Part shown: positions 6,874-15,517 of the stretch, piece after piece
How the letters are laid out: every line of letters starts with the position of its first letter
Numbering within the stretch: position 1 is the first letter of the stretch
Source: Yersinia massiliensis CCUG 53443
Lineage (GTDB): Bacteria > Pseudomonadota > Gammaproteobacteria > Enterobacterales > Enterobacteriaceae
Direction: 5' to 3'
Assembly (NCBI RefSeq): GCF_000312485.1
Contig: NZ_HE997647.1
Location: 124,001-188,000 of the forward strand
DNA: 64,000 nt
Notes under the pieces: model-generated
What the model saw: only the letters and a program-made list of their open reading frames with translations
What the model was told of the DNA's origin: nothing
Database searches by the model: none
Translations under genes and position numbers: made by a program

Positions 6874-8802
6874 GTGAGATTTCCCTATCAACGTCTGGCC
6901 TATATGTTCGATGCATTGCAATCGGAAACGCTACCTCAAGATGAGTTGGCGAAGCGTTTTGCAGTCTCGACGCGGACTGTGCGGGCAGATATTACGGCGT
7001 TGAATGAAGTTCTTGAGCATTATGGCGCACACTTTGTGCATAACCGTGGTTTTGGTTATCGGTTAATGATCGATGATGCTGAACGCTTTCGGGCGCTCCA
7101 ACCGCAAAATCGCAAAACCCATTTGACCCCACGTACTGCCCATGAACGAGTGCATTATCTGTTAATCCGTTTTCTGACCTCCGCCTTTTCATTGAAGCTC
7201 GAAGATTTAGCCGATGAATGGTTTGTCAGCCGTGGCACGCTGCAAAATGATATGGCTGAGGTGAGAGAAAGGCTAAATCGCTATCATCTGACGATTGAAA
7301 CCAAACCTCGTTATGGCATGAAGTTGTTCGGGACGGAATTATCTATCCGTACCTGTCTCACTGACCTTTTATTCCAATTACAACTGCAAGATGCCGATAA
7401 CCCATTATTAAAAAACGAATTTCTCAGTATTCAGGCCATCCCTGATTTAACCGAACAGCTCCATGAGCTGTTGGATCAATATGCGGTGCGGTTAACCGAT
7501 GAAGGTGAGCAATACTTGATTTTCTACTGTGCGGTAGCGATCAAACGCATCACCGACGGTTACCCATTATCCGATTTTGACGCTGAAGATGTCGATGAGG
7601 CGGTGAAACTGGCTTCAGCTCGCTTGGCGAGTGAGCTTAAGTTGCTGTCTGGTAAAGATATTTCAGCGGCCGAAGAAGCTTATTTACGAGTGAATATTGC
7701 TGCGCGTCGGGTTCAAGCCAGCCAGCCCAGTACTAGCCGCCCGAGTGAAATCAATGCCGACGATGAAGAGACGCTGGTGGATTACATCCTGTCTTACATT
7801 AACGCGCACTATAACTACAATTTGCAGGGCGATAAGCAGCTACGCAGTGATTTGCTCACCCATATCAAAACCATGATTACGAGGGTGAAGTATCAGATAA
7901 CCATCCCTAATCCATTGTTATCCAACATCAAACAGCATTATCCGATGGCCTATGATGTGACACTGGCGGCGGTATCCAGTTGGGGGAAATACACGCCTTA
8001 CAGCTTGAGCGAGAATGAAATTGGTTATCTGGTGCTGCATATTGGGGTCGGGTTAGAGCGCCATTACAATATCGGATATCAGCGCCATCCGCAGGTGATG
8101 CTGGTGTGTGATACCGGCAACTCGACCACGCGAATGATTCAGGCTCAGATTTCCCGTAAGTATCCGCAAATTGTGATGACGCAGACTATTTCACTGCGTG
8201 ACTACGAAGTTCTCGACCATATCGACGAAGATTTCATTATTTCTAATTCGCGATTAGCGGAAAAGAACAAGCCGGTGGTGGTGATGTCACCGTTCCCGAC
8301 GGAGTATCAGTTAGAGCAGTTAGGCAAATTGGTTTTAGTGGATCGTACTCGGCCATACATGCTGGAGAAGTTTTTCGACAGCAATCATTTTATGATTATC
8401 GATGAGCCGATGACGCAGGCGCAGTTATTTGAAAAAGTCTGCGGCGAGTTAGAAGCTGAAGGTTTCGTTGATGCTGATTTTTACCCGTCAGTGGTTGAGC
8501 GGGAAGCGATTGTCTCGACCATGCTAGGCGAGGGGATCGCGCTACCCCATTCGTTGGGTTTATTGGCGAAGAAAACCGTGGTCGTCACCATGTTAGCCCC
8601 CAATGGGATTGCTTGGGGTGATGGTGAAGTGGCTTACGTTATTTTCTTGCTGGCTATCAGTAAGACTGATTATGAAGAAGCGATGGCGATTTATGATTTG
8701 TTCGTGACCTTTGTGCGGGAGCGGTCGATGAGTCGTTTATTGAGTAGTCAGCATTTTGATAGTTTTAAGGCTATTGCGATTGATTGTTTGAGTCGCATTT
8801 AG
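6874..8802 (+). CDS. BglG/LicR-type transcription regulator with HTH, PRD, EIIB-like and EIIA domains
   Basis: 642 residues from a GTG at 6874 with CGGAGTGGA upstream. Domains in order: N-terminal winged HTH (DELAKRFAVSTRTVRADITALNE), a second HTH-like segment (SLKLEDLADEWFVSRGTLQNDMAEVRERL), two PRDs in the middle (His in YLVLHIGVGLERH for the second), an EIIB-like domain (LVCDTGNSTTRMI, Cys kept) and a C-terminal EIIA-fructose/mannitol domain with its His in GIALPHSLG. DNA-binding proteins of this build (MtlR, LicR) are activators whose activity is set by PTS phosphorylation. It lies 109 nt behind the aldolase and probably controls the operon. It is not an RNA antiterminator by domain content. 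Confidence 0.88.
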   Translation: MRFPYQRLAYMFDALQSETLPQDELAKRFAVSTRTVRADITALNEVLEHYGAHFVHNRGFGYRLMIDDAERFRALQPQNRKTHLTPRTAHERVHYLLIRFLTSAFSLKLEDLADEWFVSRGTLQNDMAEVRERLNRYHLTIETKPRYGMKLFGTELSIRTCLTDLLFQLQLQDADNPLLKNEFLSIQAIPDLTEQLHELLDQYAVRLTDEGEQYLIFYCAVAIKRITDGYPLSDFDAEDVDEAVKLASARLASELKLLSGKDISAAEEAYLRVNIAARRVQASQPSTSRPSEINADDEETLVDYILSYINAHYNYNLQGDKQLRSDLLTHIKTMITRVKYQITIPNPLLSNIKQHYPMAYDVTLAAVSSWGKYTPYSLSENEIGYLVLHIGVGLERHYNIGYQRHPQVMLVCDTGNSTTRMIQAQISRKYPQIVMTQTISLRDYEVLDHIDEDFIISNSRLAEKNKPVVVMSPFPTEYQLEQLGKLVLVDRTRPYMLEKFFDSNHFMIIDEPMTQAQLFEKVCGELEAEGFVDADFYPSVVEREAIVSTMLGEGIALPHSLGLLAKKTVVVTMLAPNGIAWGDGEVAYVIFLLAISKTDYEEAMAIYDLFVTFVRERSMSRLLSSQHFDSFKAIAIDCLSRI

Positions 8803-8810
8803 GGGATCAA

Positions 8811-9457
8811 GGTTTGGTGATCGGTTCGGTTGTTATAGCTCCAGTGTTCACCTTGGCTGCGATAGATCGGATCTGGTTTCGGTTGATATTCGCTCAGTGA
8901 TCACTTTGACTCCGCCGCCTCAACCGAGTCGGGCCGCAGGGCGGCGGCCCAACACCCGCGCCTTTGCGCGAAATATTGTGGCTTCGCCATTCCCTCCTAC
9001 AGCTTTCCGGCTTATCGAACCGGCGCTGACTCGCTCCCAGCTCGACAGCCCCTTTCGCCGCGTCCATGCGGCTCATTCGGCCTGCAATCTTTGTCGGCAA
9101 TTTTTCTGATTGCGCTCAAGGTCAAAAGACCCAAGACCCAAGACCCAAGACCCAAGACCCAAGACCTAAAAGTCATGGTTTTGATCTTGAAGTTTAAAAG
9201 CACATTTGAGCTGCCGAGCGAAGAGAGAAGGCAAGGAAAACGGGCAGGACGCCCGTTTTAGGCGTCGCGCGGAGGGACCCGCGTAAAGCCTTCCGTCAGC
9301 CGAAACGATGAGTGAGGGAATCCACGCAGTGGACAAGCGATGCGTGCGCTAGCGCGGGGGCTCCAAGGGGGTCACGCGCTTGTGACCCCATTGGCGGTTG
9401 AGGCATCAGGGGTAAAGTGAGCACCGATCTCATGTCAACCGAACCGATCACCAAACC
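8811..9457 (+). repeat. Dispersed element copy A with perfect 22-bp terminal inverted repeats
   Basis: The left end at 8811-8832 (begins GGTTTGGTGATCGGTTCGGT) is the exact reverse complement of 9436-9457. Between them are segments shared with copies B and C: the GTCGGGCCGCAGGGCGGCGG palindrome zone near 8930, a GGCAATTTTTCTGATTGCGC core near 9091, a heptamer tract AGACCCA x5 from 9127, and a tail with GATGAGTGAGGGAATCCACG near 9307. The apparent ORFs inside differ from copy to copy, so coding is unlikely. It fills the 727-bp gap between the regulator gene and mgtA. It is possibly a non-autonomous mobile element or a structured-RNA repeat. Confidence 0.8.
9127..9166 (+). repeat. Heptamer tandem repeat AGACCCA x5
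   Basis: Five consecutive AGACCCA units followed by AGACCT, inside element copy A. Copy C has a shorter tract at about 26610-26645. Copy B has no clean tract at the matching place. The number varies between copies, as expected for slippage. Confidence 0.85.
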
Positions 9458-9529
9458 GAATTGAGTCGATCACCTAATATCATCCGAAACGAGATCCAGT
9501 CCTCAACTGAAACTGAAAATATGATCCCC

Positions 9530-12259
9530 TCACTGCCACCCATATCTCCTCACAAACCACCCTTTCACCAACTGCGTCGTCACCATATAACCCAGCAAAA
9601 TCACAATCAGCCATGGGAAGTAAGACAATGGCAGCGCCTGTAATTGCAAGAACCCCGCCAACGGCGAGAAGGTCAACCCAATACCGATGGCGACAACCGC
9701 CAGAGTCATTAAACACAGCGGCCAAGAGGCACGGCTTTGGATAAATGGAATCTTACGGGTACGAATCATATGCACAATCAATGTCTGGGACAGCAGCCCC
9801 TCAACAAACCAACCGGATTGGAACAGTGTCTGCATCTCCGGTGTATTCGCCTTAAATACCCACCACATCAGGCTGAAGGTCAAAACGTCAAAAATGGAAC
9901 TTATCGGCCCAAAGAACACCATAAATCGCCCCAAATCGCCGGCGTTCCAACGTTGTGGTTTCGCCAATTGCTCTTCATCGACATTATCGAAAGGAATGGC
10001 AATCTGTGAGATATCGTACAGCAGATTTTGAATTAGCAGATGCAAGGGAAGCATCGGCAGGAAAGGCAAAAATGCGCTGGCAATCAACACACTAAAAACG
10101 TTACCAAAGTTAGAGCTGGCGGTCATTTTAATGTATTTCAACATGTTGGCGAAAGTACGACGCCCCTCAATGACGCCTTGCTCCAGAACCATCAAGCTCT
10201 TTTCCAGCAAAATGATATCGGCAGCTTCTTTGGCGATATCCACGGCGGAATCTACGGATATCCCAATATCTGCCGCCCGCAGAGCGGGCGCATCGTTAAT
10301 GCCATCGCCCATAAAACCGACCACATGGCCCGCTTCCCGCAGGTTTTGTACGATACGCTCTTTGTGCATTGGCGTGAGTTTGGCGAAGACAGTGGTGGTG
10401 CGCGTGGCTTCAGTCAGCTCTGCTTCTGTCATCTGCTCAATATCATTGCCACGTAATACCCGATCGACCGATAGTCCGACATCTTTACAGACCTTACGTG
10501 CCACTAACTCATTGTCACCGGTCAGAATTTTGACATTAACGCCATTTTTTTTCAGTGCTAATAGCGCCGGTGCTGTGCTCTCTTTCGGTGGATCGAGGAA
10601 GGCGATATACCCTTCTAAAATCAGGTCGTATTCATCGATGACGGCGTAATCCCGCTGATAGGCAGGCAAAATGCGTGTGGCGACGGCAACCACCCGCAGC
10701 CCTTGCTGGTTCTGCTCATCGGTAATGCGGCGAATACGCGCCAGCAGCGCGTCGGTCAGAGGAATAACGTCATCCCCTTGGCGGACATGGCGGCAGATGG
10801 AGAGCATCTCTTCGAGCGCGCCCTTACAAATCAGCTCGTGATAATCCGACTTATCGCTGACGACCACTGACATACGGCGGCGTTCAAAATCAAAGGGGAT
10901 CTCATCGATTTTGCGGTAACCGGCCAGTGTGGCAGCGGCTTGAGATTCAGTGGCGGGTTCCGACATCGAGGACAGTACGGCGACATCCAGCAGATTTTTC
11001 AGCCCAGTTTGGTGGTAGCTGTTGAGCCAAGCGTAACGCAGCACTCGCTCACAATTAGCACCGAACACATCGGTATGGCTCTCCAATACGATTTTATCTT
11101 GGGTAAGCGTACCCGTTTTATCGGTACACAGAATGTCCATCGCGCCAAAGTTCTGAATGGCATCCAGTCGTTTGACGATCACTTTCTGCTTTGACAGCTT
11201 TACCGCCCCTTTTGCCAGCGTCGAGGTGACGATCATCGGCAACATTTCTGGGGTTAAACCTACTGCAACGGAGAGTGCGAACAGTGCCGCTTCACACCAA
11301 TCACCCTTAGTAAAGCCATTGATCAGCAACACAATGGGTGTCATCACCAACATAAAGCGGATCAGCAACCAACTGACTTTACTGATGCCACTTTGGAAGG
11401 CGTTGGGCTGCTCATCCTGATGAGTCACTCGCTCAGCCAGTAGGCCAAAATAGGTTTGATTACCGGTGCCAACCACGATGGCTAACGCGGAACCGCTGAC
11501 CACATTCGTGCCCATAAAGCACAAGGTATCGCGCTCTAGTGGATTTTGCTCGTCACACTCACGGCATTGCGCCACTTTTTCAACGGGCAGGGATTCACCG
11601 GTCAAAGCGGCTTGGCTGATAAACAGGTCTTTTGCCACCAAAATGCGCAAGTCTGCGGGGATCATGTCGCCGGCGGACAGCTTAATGATGTCACCAGGGA
11701 CGAGTTGAGCGATAGGCAGCTCGCGGTGTTCACTTTTCCCCGTATGGGCATCGCTGCGGATCACGGTGGCGGTATTGCTGACCATCGCCTTTAACGCATC
11801 CGCTGCACGGCTTGAACGGGCTTCCTGAATAAAATGCATCAGGGTGGAGATCAGCACCATGGCCCCAATCACCAGTGCGGCGGTCAGGTCTTCGGTGGCA
11901 TAGGAGATCAGCGCCAGAATGGTGAGCAACAAGTTAAAGGGATTGCGATAGCAGTGCCATAGATGAACCCACCAGCGAGTCGCTTGCTGATTTTCAATCA
12001 CATTGCTGCCAACATTGAGGCGAATCGCCTCGGCTTCCTGCTCGGTCAACCCTTCGGGATGGCTCTGAAAACGCTGATAGAGCTGCTGTGGCGTTTCATT
12101 GGCGCACAGCAAACGCTGCTGCGTTAATGCGGCGGGCAGATCTTTGGCCGAACTTCCCTGTGGCAAACCTTCTAGCATGGTTTCCCGACGGATCAGGCGG
12201 CGGGGCAGGCTACGGCTCAAGGTATTGAGCAACTGCCGAGTGAAATTTTTAACGTGCAT
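9530..12259 (-). CDS. mgtA: Magnesium-transporting P-type ATPase MgtA
   Basis: 909 residues (E. coli MgtA 898). It is a P3B ATPase of the inner membrane that imports Mg2+. Visible features are a basic amphipathic N-terminus (LLNTLSRSLPRRLIRRE), the actuator motif LTGESLPVEK, the phosphorylation site ILCTDKTGTLTQ, the hinge GFMGDGINDAPALRAADIGI, and about ten membrane segments split around them. The start at 12259 has AAGG about 9 nt upstream. It is divergent from treR, as in E. coli. A 450-nt leader with a PhoP box and leader ORFs precedes it. Confidence 0.95.
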   Translation of the reverse strand: MHVKNFTRQLLNTLSRSLPRRLIRRETMLEGLPQGSSAKDLPAALTQQRLLCANETPQQLYQRFQSHPEGLTEQEAEAIRLNVGSNVIENQQATRWWVHLWHCYRNPFNLLLTILALISYATEDLTAALVIGAMVLISTLMHFIQEARSSRAADALKAMVSNTATVIRSDAHTGKSEHRELPIAQLVPGDIIKLSAGDMIPADLRILVAKDLFISQAALTGESLPVEKVAQCRECDEQNPLERDTLCFMGTNVVSGSALAIVVGTGNQTYFGLLAERVTHQDEQPNAFQSGISKVSWLLIRFMLVMTPIVLLINGFTKGDWCEAALFALSVAVGLTPEMLPMIVTSTLAKGAVKLSKQKVIVKRLDAIQNFGAMDILCTDKTGTLTQDKIVLESHTDVFGANCERVLRYAWLNSYHQTGLKNLLDVAVLSSMSEPATESQAAATLAGYRKIDEIPFDFERRRMSVVVSDKSDYHELICKGALEEMLSICRHVRQGDDVIPLTDALLARIRRITDEQNQQGLRVVAVATRILPAYQRDYAVIDEYDLILEGYIAFLDPPKESTAPALLALKKNGVNVKILTGDNELVARKVCKDVGLSVDRVLRGNDIEQMTEAELTEATRTTTVFAKLTPMHKERIVQNLREAGHVVGFMGDGINDAPALRAADIGISVDSAVDIAKEAADIILLEKSLMVLEQGVIEGRRTFANMLKYIKMTASSNFGNVFSVLIASAFLPFLPMLPLHLLIQNLLYDISQIAIPFDNVDEEQLAKPQRWNAGDLGRFMVFFGPISSIFDVLTFSLMWWVFKANTPEMQTLFQSGWFVEGLLSQTLIVHMIRTRKIPFIQSRASWPLCLMTLAVVAIGIGLTFSPLAGFLQLQALPLSYFPWLIVILLGYMVTTQLVKGWFVRRYGWQ

Positions 12260-12439
12260 GGTTCAAACCTTACTGTCATACCCTGAAATCGTGTCGGGGC
12301 GATCTCAGGTTGCGCTCACGGCAAACCTGCCGTAGAGAGAGCAAAAAACATTATCAGCAGAAACTCGCACAAGAAGAGTGCGCAGTGACTGCCTACCAGA
12401 TTTTTCCGGTAAGGCAATCACGTCAGACGAGGAATTACC

Positions 12440-12484
12440 TTAGCGGTGGCACCCGTAGGGTGCGGATGAGGGAACAGGGTCCAC
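12440..12484 (-). CDS. MgtL-like proline-containing leader peptide
   Basis: GTG-started ORF of 14 codons, MDPVPSSAPYGCHR. GGAGG lies about 11 nt upstream, and a TGA in frame upstream rules out an earlier start. Enterobacterial MgtL peptides begin with an acidic residue and alternating prolines (MEPDPTPLP in E. coli). Here prolines fall at 3, 5 and 9. MgtL stalls ribosomes or affects Rho at low proline or low Mg2+ to let mgtA be transcribed. The similar placement in the leader supports the same job, but the match is short. Confidence 0.5.
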   Translation of the reverse strand: MDPVPSSAPYGCHR

Positions 12485-12589
12485 TGGGTAATTAACCTCC
12501 GGTCAGAGAAGAAACGTTTTGTTTGAGCATGATGCGGGAGCTCGAACAGTTAGACAGATACTAAACGGCATCACTATTTTCGATACGGC

Positions 12590-12626
12590 AAAAAACACCC
12601 TAGCGGAGGGGGAGTCCGTTAGGGTG
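12590..12626 (-). terminator. Intrinsic terminator inside the mgtA leader
   Basis: On the minus strand CACCCTAACGGA pairs with TCCGCTAGGGTG (12-nt stem with one mismatch) and is followed directly by TTTTTT (12595-12590). It lies about 90 nt downstream of the predicted mgtA start site and before the Pro-rich leader ORF, so it can act as an attenuator. Confidence 0.75.
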
Positions 12627-12652
12627 GCTACAGGCCGCCGATCATGGGGATA

Positions 12653-12679
12653 TCATGCGTTGAGTCTAGTTCTACGCAT
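12653..12679 (-). CDS. Eight-residue leader ORF ahead of the mgtA attenuator
   Basis: ATG-started ORF MRRTRLNA. GAGGGA at 12688-12693 sits 8 nt upstream, the best ribosome site in the leader. CATGCGT around its start codon can pair with ACGCATG around its stop, so translation and folding would exclude each other. It ends about 27 nt before the terminator stem. The close spacing suggests coupling of its translation to termination. No homologue is known to me. Confidence 0.4.
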   Translation of the reverse strand: MRRTRLNA

Positions 12680-12721
12680 GCTATGCTTCCCTCAATACCA
12701 GCAAATATAAATAATCAGTTT

Positions 12722-12756
12722 ATTATATGTTTCTAAACCTAAACATTAGGTAAACC
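12722..12756 (-). promoter_or_regulatory. PhoP box and -10 of the mgtA promoter
   Basis: Read on the minus strand, GGTTTA-CCTAA-TGTTTA (12756-12740) is a perfect PhoP direct repeat with a 5-nt gap. TATAAT (12727-12722) follows exactly 12 nt later, the usual distance in PhoP-activated promoters. The predicted start is near 12715. The box ends one base before the treR ATG at 12757, so it overlaps the treR translation start region. Confidence 0.8.
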
Positions 12757-13704
12757 ATGCAAAACCGCTTGACCATTAAGGACATTGCCCGCATGAGTGG
12801 AGTTGGAAAATCCACAGTCTCACGGGTATTGAATAACGAAGGCAGTGTCAGCCCACAGACGCGTGAGCGGGTTGAAGCCGTGATTCGCCAGCAAGGTTTC
12901 ACGCCATCAAAATCAGCCCGAGCGATGCGAGGGCAGAGTGATAAAGTGGTGGGGATTATCGTCTCCCGTTTAGATTCGCCGTCTGAAAATCAGGCGGTGC
13001 GAACCATGCTGCCACTGTTCTATCAACAAGGGTATGACCCTATCTTGATGGAAAGCCAGTTTGATCCCACATTGGTCAGCGAGCATCTACATGTGCTTCA
13101 ACAACGTCATGTGGATGGGGTGATCCTGTTTGGTTTTACGGGGCTAACCGCAGAGATGCTCTCACCGTGGCAGGAAAAAATGGTGGTATTGGCGCGGGAA
13201 TACGAGGGTTACTCTTCGGTTTGCTATGACGACGAAGGCGCTGTGCGCTTGTTGATGGATAAGCTACGCCACGCTGGGCATCGTCATATCAGCTATATCG
13301 GCGTACAACCTTCGGATGCCACCACCGGTATGCGACGCCATCAATCTTATCTCGATTACAGCCAGCAGCATGGCTTGATACCCACGGTCGCACTGGGGGA
13401 GTTGAGCTACCAGAGTGGCTTCCAACTGGCTCCACAGGTCATCAAGCCGGATACGTCGGCGCTGGTGTGTGCGTCAGATACCATCGCCATGGGCGTGAGT
13501 AAGTATTTACAGCAACAGAGCCTGCAACATATTCAGGTCTGTGGCATCGGCAATACACCACTGCTGCACTTTCTGTTCCCCAACACGCTATCAGTTGAGT
13601 TGGGGTACGGCACTGCTGGCACCAAAGCGGCACAACAACTCCTCGGCCAACTGAGTCATCAGCAGCCCATTCAACAGATTATTATTCCCGGTCAGCTAGC
13701 CTGA
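12757..13704 (+). CDS. treR: Trehalose operon repressor TreR
   Basis: 315 residues, LacI/GalR family. The N-terminal HTH (LTIKDIARMSGVGKSTVSRVLN) is followed by the hinge helix region and a periplasmic-binding-protein-like sensor domain (KVVGIIVSRLDSPSENQ onward). E. coli TreR represses treBC and is induced by trehalose 6-phosphate. The ribosome site is weak (TTAGGT, 5 nt from ATG), and it coincides with the PhoP box of mgtA. It is followed by treB and treC on the same strand, whereas mgtA diverges. Confidence 0.94.
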   Translation: MQNRLTIKDIARMSGVGKSTVSRVLNNEGSVSPQTRERVEAVIRQQGFTPSKSARAMRGQSDKVVGIIVSRLDSPSENQAVRTMLPLFYQQGYDPILMESQFDPTLVSEHLHVLQQRHVDGVILFGFTGLTAEMLSPWQEKMVVLAREYEGYSSVCYDDEGAVRLLMDKLRHAGHRHISYIGVQPSDATTGMRRHQSYLDYSQQHGLIPTVALGELSYQSGFQLAPQVIKPDTSALVCASDTIAMGVSKYLQQQSLQHIQVCGIGNTPLLHFLFPNTLSVELGYGTAGTKAAQQLLGQLSHQQPIQQIIIPGQLA

Positions 13705-13823
13705 CGCCCATTTTTCTTACCGGGATCCTATCTTGTGTGGTGGGATCGCTCGGCAACCCAACGCGGATGCTTCACTGTGCCTTTACCACAAAAAGTGGCC
13801 AATCTGTGATCTTCAACCCAAGT

Positions 13824-13837
13824 TGGGAACGTTCCCA
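13824..13837 (+). promoter_or_regulatory. Perfect palindrome TGGGAACGTTCCCA, probable TreR operator
   Basis: A 14-bp perfect palindrome with the central CG typical of LacI/GalR operators, in the treR-treB gap about 185 bp before the treB ATG. The rest of the 317-bp gap is AT-rich with no gene. The treB promoter probably overlaps or follows the site. Confidence 0.65.
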
Positions 13838-14021
13838 TTTAATAAAAATGAATACATAGCTAATCTTTAGTCAGTTGAATATTTAATCGGCTATGGTTTT
13901 AGTACCGGCGACGTTTTTCATGCCAACAACCATTTCACGTTTTTTATTCAAGTGAGTCCTGAGCGATTAAAAGAACAGACAACTTAGCCTGCTATCCCAC
14001 CTTTACGAAAGGTACGTTGAA

Positions 14022-15437
14022 ATGAGCAAAGTCAAACAACAAGACATCGATCAATTGATCGTACTGGTGGGAGGCAGAGAGAATATTGCCACCGTCAGCC
14101 ACTGTATTACTCGACTACGTTTTGTGTTAAATGACCCATCGAAAGCCTCGCCAAAAGAGATTGAAAACTTATCAATGGTCAAAGGCTGTTTCACCAATGC
14201 GGGCCAATTTCAAGTCGTTATCGGGCCGGAAGTCGATGATTACTACCAAGCATTGATCGCCAAGATTGGTCAGAATGAAGCGGACAAAGAGCAGACCAAA
14301 CTGGCGGCGCGCCAGAATATGACGTGGTTTGAGCGAGGCATTTCTCACTTTGCTGAGATCTTCTTCCCGCTGTTACCAGCCCTGATCAGCGGGGGGTTGA
14401 TCCTCGGTTTCCGTAACGTGATCGGTGATATCCCGATGACAGACGGCAAAACGCTGGCGCAGATGTATCCCGCGTGGAAAACCATTTATGACTTCCTCTG
14501 GTTACTGGGCGAAGCCATCTTCTTCTATCTGCCAGTGGCTATCTGTTGGTCCACGGTGAAGAAAATGGGTGGCACGCCAGTCTTGGGGATTGTGCTGGGT
14601 ATCACCTTGGTTTCGCCGCAACTCATGAATTCTTATCTGTTGGGCCAACAAATTCCTGAAGTCTGGAATTTCGGTTGGTTCACCATTGAGAAAGTGGGCT
14701 ATCAAGCGCAAGTCATCCCTTCAATTCTGGCAGGTTTGGCATTGGGCTGGATTGAAACTAACCTGAAGAAAATCATCCCCGCTTATCTGTACTTGGTTGT
14801 GGTGCCAGTGGTTTCATTACTGTTAGCGGTGTTCCTTGCCCATACGTTGATCGGGCCATTTGGCCGCATGATTGGTGATGGGGTGGCATGGGGTGTGAAA
14901 GGGGTGATGACGGGTAGCTTCGCACCGATTGGGGCAGCGCTGTTTGGCTTCCTGTATGCGCCGCTAGTCATCACTGGTGTGCACCAAACGACGTTAGCCA
15001 TTGATATGCAGATGATTCAGAGCATGGGTGGCACCCCTGTCTGGCCACTGATTGCGCTGTCTAACATCGCGCAGGCATCTGCGGTTCTGGGCATTATCAT
15101 CATTAGCCGTAAGATTAATGAGCGTGAGATTTCAGTACCGGCAGCTATTTCAGCCTATCTCGGTGTGACCGAACCGGCGATGTACGGTATCAACTTGAAG
15201 TATCGCTTCCCCATGCTGTGCGCCATGATTGGCTCGGCCTTGGCGGGCCTGATTTGCGGGTTAACAGGCGTGATGGCGAATGGCATTGGTGTCGGCGGTT
15301 TACCGGGGATTTTATCCATTCAGCCGCAATTCTGGGGTATCTACGCCTTGGCAATGCTCGTGGCGGTTGTGGTGCCATTGATACTGACGATTATGGTTTA
15401 TAAGCGTAAAGAGAGTCGTGGCGAACTGCCGGTCTGA
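14022..15437 (+). CDS. treB: PTS trehalose-specific EIIBC component
   Basis: 471 residues; ATG after GAAAGGTACGTTGAA. The N-terminal EIIB domain carries the phospho-Cys at residue 28 (SHCITRLRF), followed by an EIIC membrane domain from about residue 105 with about ten helices and the conserved GVTEPAMYGINLKYRFP loop. It takes up trehalose and phosphorylates it to trehalose 6-phosphate, with the phosphate supplied by EIIA-Glc because no EIIA domain is attached. It is followed by treC. Confidence 0.95.
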   Translation: MSKVKQQDIDQLIVLVGGRENIATVSHCITRLRFVLNDPSKASPKEIENLSMVKGCFTNAGQFQVVIGPEVDDYYQALIAKIGQNEADKEQTKLAARQNMTWFERGISHFAEIFFPLLPALISGGLILGFRNVIGDIPMTDGKTLAQMYPAWKTIYDFLWLLGEAIFFYLPVAICWSTVKKMGGTPVLGIVLGITLVSPQLMNSYLLGQQIPEVWNFGWFTIEKVGYQAQVIPSILAGLALGWIETNLKKIIPAYLYLVVVPVVSLLLAVFLAHTLIGPFGRMIGDGVAWGVKGVMTGSFAPIGAALFGFLYAPLVITGVHQTTLAIDMQMIQSMGGTPVWPLIALSNIAQASAVLGIIIISRKINEREISVPAAISAYLGVTEPAMYGINLKYRFPMLCAMIGSALAGLICGLTGVMANGIGVGGLPGILSIQPQFWGIYALAMLVAVVVPLILTIMVYKRKESRGELPV

Positions 15438-15517
15438 GTCATGAAACGCCGTGAGTGGTCATCCACTGGCGGCGTTGTTTTCCCTTTTTCTGTTTTTCTA
15501 TGAATAAAGAGTCTGCT

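Larger units (their letters stand above)
12260..12715 (-). promoter_or_regulatory. Long mgtA 5' leader region
   Basis: From the predicted start site near 12715 the mRNA would run about 456 nt before the mgtA ATG, longer than the 264 nt known in Salmonella. Elements in order are: an 8-codon ORF with a strong ribosome site (12653-12679), an intrinsic terminator (12590-12626), a Pro-containing 14-codon ORF (12440-12484), and hairpins TGCCTTACCGG/CTGGTAGGCA near 12390-12420 and ACGGCA/TGCCGT near 12317-12332. This suggests control by attenuation in addition to transcription initiation. That reading is inference from layout. Confidence 0.65.

Noticed and set aside
8894-9203. ORFs on both strands within element copy A
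   Set aside because: The frames are not preserved in copies B and C, and ORFs shadow GC-rich palindromes on both strands.
12519-12710. Plus-strand ORF of 63 residues in the mgtA-treR gap
   Set aside because: It crosses the minus-strand terminator and leader ORF, has no ribosome site and no recognisable protein character.
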